NCBI GenBank assembly: GCA_902782905.1
Contig: CACZPB010000186.1
Location: 1 to 16,187, forward strand
Reading direction: 5' to 3'
Length of the DNA stretch: 16,187 nucleotides
Origin: an uncultured bacterium
GTDB lineage: Bacteria; Cyanobacteriota; Vampirovibrionia; Gastranaerophilales; Gastranaerophilaceae
A program made the translations under genes and the position numbers. This document shows positions 7,741-13,525 of this stretch, piece after piece (the first letter of the stretch is position 1; every line of letters begins with the position of its first letter). The notes below the pieces were generated by a model. The model had not been told where the DNA came from and ran no database searches. It was given only the letters and a program-made list of their open reading frames with translations.

Positions 7741-8535
7741 TTATACTCCCTCTGCCTGATATGCCCAAGCTGAGTGATTATGTATACTTTCCAGAGATTC
7801 GCACTCTACTTCAAAAGAATCAATTATTTCATTGTCTCTCAATTTTAAAACTACATCCCTTAGAACATCTTCGACAAATTTTGGATTATCATAAGCGTGC
7901 TCTGTTACATATTTTTCATCTTCTCTTTTTAAAAGAGGATACAATTCTGACGAAGCGCAGCTCTCAACATCTTTTATCAAGTCTTCAAGCCAGATATGTT
8001 CATCTTCGGGATAAGTTACTTTTACAGACACAATAGCCCTTTGGTTATGGGCGCCATAAGCTGAAATTTCTTTAGAACAAGGGCAAAGAGTTGTCACAGG
8101 AACTTTTACTCCTAGATAAAATTTGTATTCTTCATCTTCTTCTCCATAATTTTCCAAAATGCTTTTGAAGGAGCAATCATAACACATTGGTGCAGAAACA
8201 CCGGTTACTGGAGAAGTTTTATCTACAAAATATTTAAAATTAAATTTTAAATATCCGCACTTTGCCTCCAATTTTTCCGCTACAGTCTCTACACATCTTT
8301 TCATATCTAGTCCTAAATTTTTTTTCTGTCTCCATTCATTTAGGATTTCTACAAATCGTGACATGTGAGTGCCTTTGTAGTGTGCAGGCAATGAGACTCC
8401 AACAGTCGCTACAGAATAAATGGTAATATCCTCAGCATTCTTCCTCTGAATTTTCAAAGGAAGCTCTAATCCTTTTACACCAACCTTCTGTATTTCTATT
8501 CCTCTGGAATCTTTCTCTTTTTGAACATCTTTCAT
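7741..8535 (-). CDS. folE2: GTP cyclohydrolase FolE2 (type IB)
   Basis: This cytoplasmic enzyme converts GTP to 7,8-dihydroneopterin triphosphate, the first step of folate and queuosine synthesis. The 264 residues show the FolE2 (PF02649) signatures: GTHMSRF (~56-61), LCPCSKEISAYGAHNQR (150-166) with the conserved active-site Cys, and HNHSAWA near the end. FolE2 uses metals other than zinc, and in many bacteria replaces zinc-dependent FolE. It is the middle gene of a tight operon: two bases separate it from the repeat protein upstream, and one base from the hydrolase downstream. No other folate or queuosine gene is in the window. Its Shine-Dalgarno is poor (GGAG 13 bases away), so translation probably depends on coupling to the gene before it. 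Identification is very secure. Confidence 0.95.
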   Translation of the reverse strand: MKDVQKEKDSRGIEIQKVGVKGLELPLKIQRKNAEDITIYSVATVGVSLPAHYKGTHMSRFVEILNEWRQKKNLGLDMKRCVETVAEKLEAKCGYLKFNFKYFVDKTSPVTGVSAPMCYDCSFKSILENYGEEDEEYKFYLGVKVPVTTLCPCSKEISAYGAHNQRAIVSVKVTYPEDEHIWLEDLIKDVESCASSELYPLLKREDEKYVTEHAYDNPKFVEDVLRDVVLKLRDNEIIDSFEVECESLESIHNHSAWAYQAEGV

Positions 8536-8537
8536 TA

Positions 8538-8861
8538 TTATATTTCGACTCCGTCAAAACTTTTTTCCTCAAGAGCAATAAGAAGTTTTAAAGCGGCTAC
8601 TCTTTGAATTTTCGGAGGAGCATTTCTTAACAGTTCAACTGCTTTTATCATCATAGGGTCGTTGTCATACCAACGATTACCTTTTCCTTGGTATGTATTG
8701 ATAATGTCATATACATGCTCTATAACTTCACCTGCAACTTGTTCTTGAAGCTTCAACATAAATCCTGCAGCTTCTGTCTTTGTTTCATCAGGAGAAAGTC
8801 GCAAAAGTTCTAAAGCTTCTTTCAAAATCGGATCTGAATCATACCAGCGTTTGTTAATCAT
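8538..8861 (-). CDS. Small protein with two WYDxDP helical repeats, unknown function
   Basis: I do not recognise this 107-residue protein by function. It is an internal duplication: residues 4-40 begin KRWYDSDPILKEALELLR and residues 62-100 begin NRWYDNDPMMIKAVELLR, and both continue into a second amphipathic helix (AAGFMLKLQEQ, ALKLLIALEEK). The two units are joined by a ~20-residue helical linker. The W-Y-D-x-D-P turn followed by helices suggests a compact helical-repeat binding module. There is no signal peptide, membrane segment or cysteine, so it should be cytoplasmic. A GAGG ribosome binding site (8867-8870) supports the start. As the first gene of the folE2 operon, it may act with FolE2 or simply share its promoter. 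The gene call is strong, the function open. Confidence 0.8.
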   Translation of the reverse strand: MINKRWYDSDPILKEALELLRLSPDETKTEAAGFMLKLQEQVAGEVIEHVYDIINTYQGKGNRWYDNDPMMIKAVELLRNAPPKIQRVAALKLLIALEEKSFDGVEI

Positions 8862-8887
8862 AATATCCTCTCATTCTTGTTTTTTAT

Positions 8888-8916
8888 ATTGTATAATAAA
8901 TTTAGTATTTTGTAAA
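8888..8916 (-). promoter_or_regulatory. Promoter of the repeat protein-folE2-hydrolase operon
   Basis: Minus-strand TTTACA (8911-8916) and TACAAT (8888-8893) have a 17-base spacer. The transcript would start near 8881, with a leader of about 20 bases that contains the GAGG ribosome binding site. It overlaps the -10 proposed for divergent aroQ, so the two promoters may compete. Confidence 0.55.
8892..8897 (+). promoter_or_regulatory. Consensus -10 box likely serving aroQ
   Basis: TATAAT matches the -10 consensus exactly and lies 37 bases before the aroQ ATG. No convincing -35 is present at the usual distance, so the promoter could be weak or need an activator. Confidence 0.4.
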
Positions 8917-8934
8917 AACAGATAAGGTGCTAAG

Positions 8935-9366
8935 ATGAAAATTTTATTAATTAATGGTGCAAACCTAAACTTGCTCGGGACAAGAGAGCCGGAAAAATAC
9001 GGTAATTTAACTCTTAATGATATAGAAAATGCCGTTATTGCTAAAGGAAAAGAGTTAGGTGCCGATATAGATACTTGGCAGAGTAACTTTGAAGGTGAAA
9101 TAGTTGAAAAAATTCAAACTTCAATAGGTAACTACGATGGCATAATTATAAATGCCGGCGGTTACACTCATACAAGCGTAGTTATTCGCGATGCAATAGC
9201 CGCAGTCGGAATACCTACAGTTGAAGTTCATATGACAAATATTCACTCAAGAGAAGAATTTCGCCATACGTCACTACTATCAGGTGTCTGCATCGGGCAA
9301 GTTGTTGGTTTCAAGGAACTGAGTTATACACTTGCACTGGAAGGCTTGGTAAATTATTTAAAATAA
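8935..9366 (+). CDS. aroQ: 3-dehydroquinate dehydratase, type II
   Basis: AroQ catalyses the third step of the shikimate pathway, 3-dehydroquinate to 3-dehydroshikimate. The 143 residues are the normal length of this dodecameric cytoplasmic enzyme. Visible motifs are INGANLNLLGTREPEKYG with Arg17 and Tyr22 (the flexible lid, with the catalytic tyrosine), NAGGYTHTS (Asn73, His79), VEVHMTN (Glu97, His99) and FRHTS (Arg110). The ATG has AAGGTG (8924-8929) five bases upstream. It is a single-gene unit, divergent from the folE2 operon and closed by its own hairpin terminator. No other shikimate gene is nearby. Confidence 0.97.
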   Translation: MKILLINGANLNLLGTREPEKYGNLTLNDIENAVIAKGKELGADIDTWQSNFEGEIVEKIQTSIGNYDGIIINAGGYTHTSVVIRDAIAAVGIPTVEVHMTNIHSREEFRHTSLLSGVCIGQVVGFKELSYTLALEGLVNYLK

Positions 9367-9396
9367 AAAATCCCCTCTTGAGAGGGGAATTTTTTA
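9365..9396 (+). terminator. Intrinsic terminator after aroQ
   Basis: The hairpin TCCCCTCT (9371-9378) / AGAGGGGA (9381-9388) has a 7-base paired stem if the loop is the four bases TTGA. It is preceded by six A and followed by a T run. It lies just after the aroQ stop. The rest of the 190-base stretch to the next gene (9367-9556) shows only a promoter-like region near its end. Confidence 0.9.
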
Positions 9397-9522
9397 TTTT
9401 CTCTTTTTCTCTCGCTCGTGTCTAACTTTTGTTAATGTCTTTTTAACTCTCTGTATTTATATAAAGTTATACACAAAACGACAATTTCATCAAAAGTTTA
9501 TATCGTTACATTATTTAACATT

Positions 9523-9550
9523 TTGAACTATAAACCTTTTGTAGTTAAAT
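9523..9550 (+). promoter_or_regulatory. Possible promoter of the phosphopantetheinyl transferase gene
   Basis: TTGAAC (9523-9528) and TTAAAT (9545-9550) are 16 bases apart. The -10 ends six bases before the ATG, so an mRNA from it would start at about the ATG. This fits the absence of a Shine-Dalgarno. Tentative because of high A/T content. Confidence 0.4.
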
Positions 9551-9556
9551 AAGAAA

Positions 9557-10090
9557 ATGGATATTTTCTTGATTGACGTTAATTGTGCAAAAAATATTGA
9601 GCCATCGCTTCTGAAAAACTTTCAGCACAAAGATTTTTCTAATGAAGCAAAAAAATTTACACACTCTCTTTCATATCTTATGACAGATAGAATTCTCAAA
9701 GAGTTTTATAAAATAAAAGACAGAGAGTTGGAATTTATAGACAATAAGCCCTTTTTAAAAAACAAACAAAAATATTTCAGCATAAGCCACAGCGGTAAAT
9801 ACATCGCACTTGGATTTTCTGACGCTGTTTGCGGTATTGATATAGAAAAAATTACGGAAAGAGACTTTATTTCAATTGCAAAACGAATGAATTTTAAGAG
9901 CAAAACTCTGGAAGAATTTTATCAAGATTGGACAAAATATGAAGCCGAATATAAACTTGGAAAAGAGTATAATTCTTTAAGAAACTACACAATAGACGGA
10001 TATGAATTGTGTGCGGTTTCTGAGTCTGAAAGCGAAAATTTTCAAATCTATATTCAAAACGGAGATAATTTTTCTAACGCAAAGAACTGA
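9557..10090 (+). CDS. 4'-phosphopantetheinyl transferase (Sfp type, short)
   Basis: The enzyme moves 4'-phosphopantetheine from coenzyme A to a serine of an acyl- or peptidyl-carrier protein. The three superfamily motifs (PF01648) are present in order: FSISHSGKYIALGFS (74-88), CGIDIEKI (92-99, Mg ligands Asp95 and Glu97) and WTKYEAEYKLG (125-135, with Glu129 and Lys133). At 177 residues it is shorter than Sfp (~224), mainly in the N-terminal half. No polyketide, peptide synthetase or carrier protein gene is in the window, so it may serve fatty-acid ACP or a distant cluster. No ribosome binding site precedes the ATG. The 57-residue gene follows after 58 bases. The family is secure, the partner unknown. 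Confidence 0.85.
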   Translation: MDIFLIDVNCAKNIEPSLLKNFQHKDFSNEAKKFTHSLSYLMTDRILKEFYKIKDRELEFIDNKPFLKNKQKYFSISHSGKYIALGFSDAVCGIDIEKITERDFISIAKRMNFKSKTLEEFYQDWTKYEAEYKLGKEYNSLRNYTIDGYELCAVSESESENFQIYIQNGDNFSNAKN

Positions 10091-10134
10091 TTTAATTTAA
10101 GTTTTAAAGATTTCTGCCGAAAAATAATACAGAA

Positions 10135-10140
10135 AAGGAG
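10135..10140 (+). promoter_or_regulatory. Strong ribosome binding site of the 57-residue gene
   Basis: AAGGAG ends eight bases before the ATG at 10149. This perfect Shine-Dalgarno with good spacing is the main reason for calling so short a gene. Confidence 0.75.
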
Positions 10141-10148
10141 AATTTGAC

Positions 10149-10322
10149 ATGGCAAGAATCATTGAAACAACTTACTGCAAAAGAAGAATTATTAAAATGT
10201 CTACAGAAGATGTAATATCCGTTGTACGCGAATATCTGAGAATTGTACCTAAATGCGCTGATATAGATACTGCAAGAAACTATTTAAGCGATAGCGTACT
10301 ATATATTCCTGAAGATATCTAA
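10149..10322 (+). CDS. Small 57-residue protein, unknown function
   Basis: This short gene begins MARIIETTYCKRR and ends YIPEDI. It is supported by a perfect AAGGAG eight bases before its ATG, normal codon use, and a mixed hydrophobic and charged composition typical of a folded protein. It has a basic N-terminal part (CKRRIIK), a probable helix (TEDVISVVREYLR), two cysteines (Cys10 and one in VPKCAD) and an acidic tail. There is no signal peptide or membrane segment. It lies 58 bases after the phosphopantetheinyl transferase and may be read with it. Its stop codon overlaps the stop of the convergent TPR gene by four bases (10319-10322). I do not recognise a family. A length near 57 makes it easy to miss. 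Confidence 0.7.
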   Translation: MARIIETTYCKRRIIKMSTEDVISVVREYLRIVPKCADIDTARNYLSDSVLYIPEDI

Positions 10323-11980
10323 AATCCCTCTGAAGAAGTCAACTCTACAAGAGCATTTTTTGCTTCTTCATAAGTTGGGTCCTGTTCCAAAACTTCCATA
10401 TATAGTTCTTTTGCCCTATCTCTGTTGTTATTTTCATACACTAAAGCAAGATTGTATTTTGCATCAATTAAATCCGGATCATACTTTATTGCATTTTTTA
10501 GAGCTTCTTCGGAATTTTTCACATCATGTTGAGATGCATATAAAATACCAAGTCTTAAATAACCCTGTGCATTTTTATCATCTAGATTAAGCAAATCAGA
10601 TAGAGCCTTTTTCTCTTCGAAAAAATTACCAAGTTTGTGATGAGCATCAGCCAAAAGCAGGTAATACTTGGAATAATTTTCATGCATTTTATCAAACTCT
10701 AAAGCCTTGTTTACAGATTCAATTGTCGATGTAAAGTTATTTTTTGTATAGTTATTCAGCGCAATATTATAAAATATTTCCGGCTCTATCGGGTTATATT
10801 GAGTGGCATTCTTTAAATATTCAAAAGATGCTTCAAGCTTATTTTCTTCTCGCATATAAACTGCCCAATCAATATACATATTACAAATTAATACATTCAC
10901 TTGTTTCGCTTCTCGTGGAGTAGATTTATCAAGAAGCAATGTGTACCTGTCCAATGCTTTCTGATATTCTTTTGCTTTAATGTACGCTTCTGCAAGCTCA
11001 ACCGTTATATCAAATCCGTTTTGTGACATCATCGCCAAATCCTCTAATATGAGAATACCGTCATTCAATTTCCCTAATTTTATATTTAGTGATGCTATTC
11101 TGTCACGAACCTTAAAGGTATCTGAGCCCTGAACCTCTATTAATTTTTCAGCGTATGCTATAGCACTTTCATAATTTTCTGTTGTTTCATATAAATCAAC
11201 AATCATATCATAAATCCAGAGCAAGTCTTTTGGCTCAGTTACAAAACTCAGCATATATAACAGAGTCTCAATTGCAATCTGATAATTGCCTATTTTAATA
11301 TATAACTCGGTTAATTTTTTATTGGTATTTACATCTTTCGGGTATATTCCCAATCTTGTCTTATATGCTTCAAAAGCGGCAGGATAATCGTGCGCTTCTA
11401 CATTTAATTCCGCAATAATAAGCTGTACATCGGCAATATCTTCATCAGAGGTTAACAACTCGGAAAGGACATTATATGCGCTTATTGACATAAAGATTTG
11501 ATCAGTATCTCTGTACAATTCCGCCAAAGTTCTTACAACCTTTTTATCTGCTTTATCTTTTTCGTAGATATATTCGAACTCTTTTATTGCTTTTGACAGA
11601 AGCTGTTTTTTTATATAACAATTACCTAACAGTTCATGTGTTTCTATGCTCGTAGGTCTTCTCTCTAAAATAGTTTGACATTGTTTAATTGCCAAATTAT
11701 ATTTTTTGTCTTCATAATATGCTTTTGCAACATATACCCTTACATCAGTGTGCTCGGGCACTCTATCCAAATACTTTGTACCAAGAAGCTCAACCAGAGG
11801 ATATTCACCTTTTTCAAACAAAACGTCAACCTGATCAAGTATGTTCTTGGTAGAAAGCTGTAGTTCATCCCCCTTTCCTGAGGTTCCCTGAAACAAAATA
11901 ATTGAATAAAGAATATAAATTGCAATTACCGCAACCGCAAATGCAATGACTATAATTAAAATATTGGTACTTATAAACAT
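10319..11980 (-). CDS. Membrane-anchored tetratricopeptide-repeat protein
   Basis: The 553-residue protein has one N-terminal membrane segment (~6-30) and then an almost unbroken array of TPR-like helix pairs from ~45 to the end, about a dozen. Clear units include YYEDKKYNLAIKQCQTILERR, LLGNCYIKKQLLSKAIKEFE, YNIALNNYTKNNFTSTIESV, YLRLGILYASQHDVKNSEEA and YNLALVYENNNRDRAKELY. Such proteins are scaffolds for envelope complexes. The overall plan recalls LapB, but no C-terminal cysteine metal site is present, so I do not assign it. A GAGAG ribosome binding site precedes the ATG and a promoter lies at 12009-12037. It ends tail to tail with the 57-residue gene, with no terminator between. Location (cytoplasmic or periplasmic side) is not decided by the sequence. 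Confidence 0.85.
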   Translation of the reverse strand: MFISTNILIIVIAFAVAVIAIYILYSIILFQGTSGKGDELQLSTKNILDQVDVLFEKGEYPLVELLGTKYLDRVPEHTDVRVYVAKAYYEDKKYNLAIKQCQTILERRPTSIETHELLGNCYIKKQLLSKAIKEFEYIYEKDKADKKVVRTLAELYRDTDQIFMSISAYNVLSELLTSDEDIADVQLIIAELNVEAHDYPAAFEAYKTRLGIYPKDVNTNKKLTELYIKIGNYQIAIETLLYMLSFVTEPKDLLWIYDMIVDLYETTENYESAIAYAEKLIEVQGSDTFKVRDRIASLNIKLGKLNDGILILEDLAMMSQNGFDITVELAEAYIKAKEYQKALDRYTLLLDKSTPREAKQVNVLICNMYIDWAVYMREENKLEASFEYLKNATQYNPIEPEIFYNIALNNYTKNNFTSTIESVNKALEFDKMHENYSKYYLLLADAHHKLGNFFEEKKALSDLLNLDDKNAQGYLRLGILYASQHDVKNSEEALKNAIKYDPDLIDAKYNLALVYENNNRDRAKELYMEVLEQDPTYEEAKNALVELTSSEGF

Positions 11981-12008
11981 TCTAAACTCTCTTTAATACT
12001 TCTTAATC

Positions 12009-12037
12009 ATTATACATTATAGTGCACAAAATTGAAA
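12009..12037 (-). promoter_or_regulatory. Possible promoter of the TPR protein gene
   Basis: On the minus strand TTTCAA (12032-12037) and a perfect TATAAT (12009-12014) are 17 bases apart. A second perfect TATAAT lies just upstream (12016-12021). Transcription would start near 12002, about 20 bases before the ATG. The -35 is weak. Confidence 0.45.
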
Positions 12038-12055
12038 GCTATATCATACAAATTA

Positions 12056-12084
12056 TTTACTTTACAAAAAAATTCGTTATACTT
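12056..12084 (+). promoter_or_regulatory. Possible promoter of the exported hypothetical gene, maybe leaderless
   Basis: TTTACT (12056-12061) and TATACT (12079-12084) have a 17-base spacer, and the -10 ends eight bases before the ATG at 12093. A second arrangement, TTTACA (12061-12066) and TATATT (12084-12089), also has 17 bases but would start inside the gene. Either way there is no room for a ribosome binding site. Confidence 0.4.
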
Positions 12085-12092
12085 ATATTGTT

Positions 12093-12692
12093 ATGAAAAA
12101 ATTTTGTTTTATTATTGCCATCATATTTTTGCTAACACCGGTATCTTTTGCCGACGATTTTTTTGACTCTTATGTAGGAGTAGATAATGCTTGGGATGGG
12201 CAAAAGCCTATTACGAATAAAGAGTTTGAAGATGCAATAAATGTTTTACAAAAGAATCATAAAGAAAAAGAAGCAAAAAAGAATAAAAAAAGAATAAAAA
12301 AGATAAGCGGAGGCGGAACCAGTTTGCATTCCGGCTTAGATCCTATGGGTGAGATAAAAAAACAAGATGCACTGACTACTAAAGACAAAGACGGACAGCT
12401 ACTCAACGTTCCGGTTTGTATGGTCATAGATGACAAGGTTCTTGACACAGGCTTTTACAATGTCTTTGGAGAAAAAGACAAGAATGACGGTAAATTATAC
12501 CTGTCTTTTTACCAATCAGGAAAATTTTGCGGAAAAGTTCCCGCATACGAAACTAATGATGACTATGAAGCAAATGAGATTAATTTTGTTAAACTGTTAC
12601 CGTACAACGAAAATTTTATAAAAATAGCATTTGGATCTCTAAAATTTAATGCTTATGCATTTGTTCAATTCTATGAACCTCGTATGAACTAA
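12093..12692 (+). CDS. Exported protein of unknown function
   Basis: The 199-residue protein starts with a clear signal peptide (MKKFCFIIAIIFLLTPVSFA, cut before DD). Mature residues ~45-72 are very rich in Lys and Glu (NHKEKEAKKNKKRIKK), then a short Gly stretch (SGGGTS), then a folded C-terminal part from ~95 with likely beta strands (NVPVCMVIDDKVLDTGFYNV, KLYLSFYQSGKFCGKVP). Two cysteines in the mature protein (near 109 and 147) could form a disulphide in the periplasm. I do not recognise a family. It lies 185 bases before the secretin operon on the same strand, so it could be an accessory part of that machine. The palindromic promoter between them argues for separate transcription. No ribosome binding site precedes the ATG. 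Confidence 0.75.
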   Translation: MKKFCFIIAIIFLLTPVSFADDFFDSYVGVDNAWDGQKPITNKEFEDAINVLQKNHKEKEAKKNKKRIKKISGGGTSLHSGLDPMGEIKKQDALTTKDKDGQLLNVPVCMVIDDKVLDTGFYNVFGEKDKNDGKLYLSFYQSGKFCGKVPAYETNDDYEANEINFVKLLPYNENFIKIAFGSLKFNAYAFVQFYEPRMN

Positions 12693-12712
12693 ATATAAAT
12701 GTTTTTACATTA

Positions 12713-12740
12713 TTGCCATATTTTCAAAATATGGTATGAT
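12713..12740 (+). promoter_or_regulatory. Promoter proposed for the GspC/PilP-secretin-ATPase operon
   Basis: TTGCCA (12713-12718) and TATGAT (12735-12740) are 16 bases apart. Transcription would start near 12747, leaving an untranslated leader of about 130 bases, long for this window. The spacer and the end of the -35 are filled by a perfect palindrome, reported separately. The leader itself holds only a weak inverted repeat (TATTAC/GTAATA, 12777-12798). Confidence 0.5.
12716..12734. repeat. Perfect 19-base palindrome in the secretin-operon promoter, candidate operator
   Basis: CCATATTTT and AAAATATGG flank a single central C. The palindrome overlaps the end of the -35 and fills the spacer up to the -10. 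No T tract follows, and a loop of one base is too tight for a terminator, so a binding site for a dimeric regulator is the better reading. Confidence 0.5.
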
Positions 12741-12877
12741 TGTATTGTATAGTAGTAAAAGTATATTTTTAAGAAATATTACGTATTTGAATGTAATAAT
12801 TTAAATATATGATTACTAAATCAGCAAGACGTAATATAGTTTTAATAGAGAGAACTAATATAGCATAGTTAGAAGTT

Positions 12878-13525
12878 ATGAGAATAAAAGATTTTGAAAA
12901 AAATATACAAGAAATTTCTGCTGAGACAATACTCCAGCGTTTAAAAAAACATGACAGAAACACAACTGTTATAGCAGGTTTCGCACTTGGAATTTGTTTA
13001 ATACTGTTCACAACCGGCTCATTAATGTTGGTAAAAAGCAAATTCGGCAATATTCCAGAAAACAGCAGAATGCTTATTTTTTCAGGCAATTTTGCAGCAG
13101 CAACATCGTCTGCTAAAGATATGATATCAATCCCGTCAGGTATTGCGAAAGCAAATCCTTTTCTGCCATATAGGAATATTGATGGATTACAATCCAGTGA
13201 AACACCGAATTTTGAAATAATCGCTCCGCCGGAGGTTTTGAATGAGAATTCCGATGCGGCAAGAGTTATGGATACAATAGTGTCAGGTATTCTGTATGAC
13301 AGCTCCAGTCCTTCTGCAATTTTAAACATAGAAGGGAATGATTATCTGGTAAAAAAAGGAGATACCGTAAGCAGTTACAGAATTATAGATATACAAAGAG
13401 ACAGCGTAACCGTAAAGCTCGGTTCCAATACATTTAAAGCAGGTATCGGTGAGATATTAACTGAAGGAGACATCAACCACAATGATGTTTCTAATTTGAA
13501 TAAAAAGTTCGGAGGAGAAAGATAA
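12878..13525 (+). CDS. GspC/PilP-like inner-membrane component of type II secretion or type IV pilus
   Basis: This 215-residue protein has a short cytoplasmic N-terminus (~1-29), one membrane segment (~30-52) and a periplasmic part. In the periplasm a linker with NPFLPY (93-98) resembles the DPF-type motif of PilP. It is followed by a small all-beta domain (~132-192: VSGILYDSSSPSAILN, YLVKKGDTVSSYRIIDI, VTVKLGSNTFKAGIGE) like the homology-region domain of GspC and the PilP C-terminal domain. That domain docks on the N0 domain of the secretin, encoded next. There is no PDZ domain. The stop overlaps the secretin ATG (TAATG), so the two are translationally coupled. An in-frame stop at 12866 rules out a much longer N-terminus. 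The ribosome binding site is weak (AGAAG). Confidence 0.8.
   Translation: MRIKDFEKNIQEISAETILQRLKKHDRNTTVIAGFALGICLILFTTGSLMLVKSKFGNIPENSRMLIFSGNFAAATSSAKDMISIPSGIAKANPFLPYRNIDGLQSSETPNFEIIAPPEVLNENSDAARVMDTIVSGILYDSSSPSAILNIEGNDYLVKKGDTVSSYRIIDIQRDSVTVKLGSNTFKAGIGEILTEGDINHNDVSNLNKKFGGER

Noticed and set aside
9401..9522. Possible small RNA or gene between the aroQ terminator and the transferase
   Set aside because: No coding frame with a ribosome binding site and no stable hairpin beyond the aroQ terminator; only A/T-rich sequence.
12716..12734. The palindrome read as a terminator for the exported hypothetical gene
   Set aside because: The loop would be one base, the stem is A/T-rich and no T tract follows; placement within a promoter fits an operator better.
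12809..12868. 19-codon open frame (ATG to TAG) just upstream of the GspC/PilP-like gene, in the same frame
   Set aside because: No Shine-Dalgarno and no run of a single amino acid that would suggest an attenuator; more useful as proof that the downstream gene cannot start earlier.
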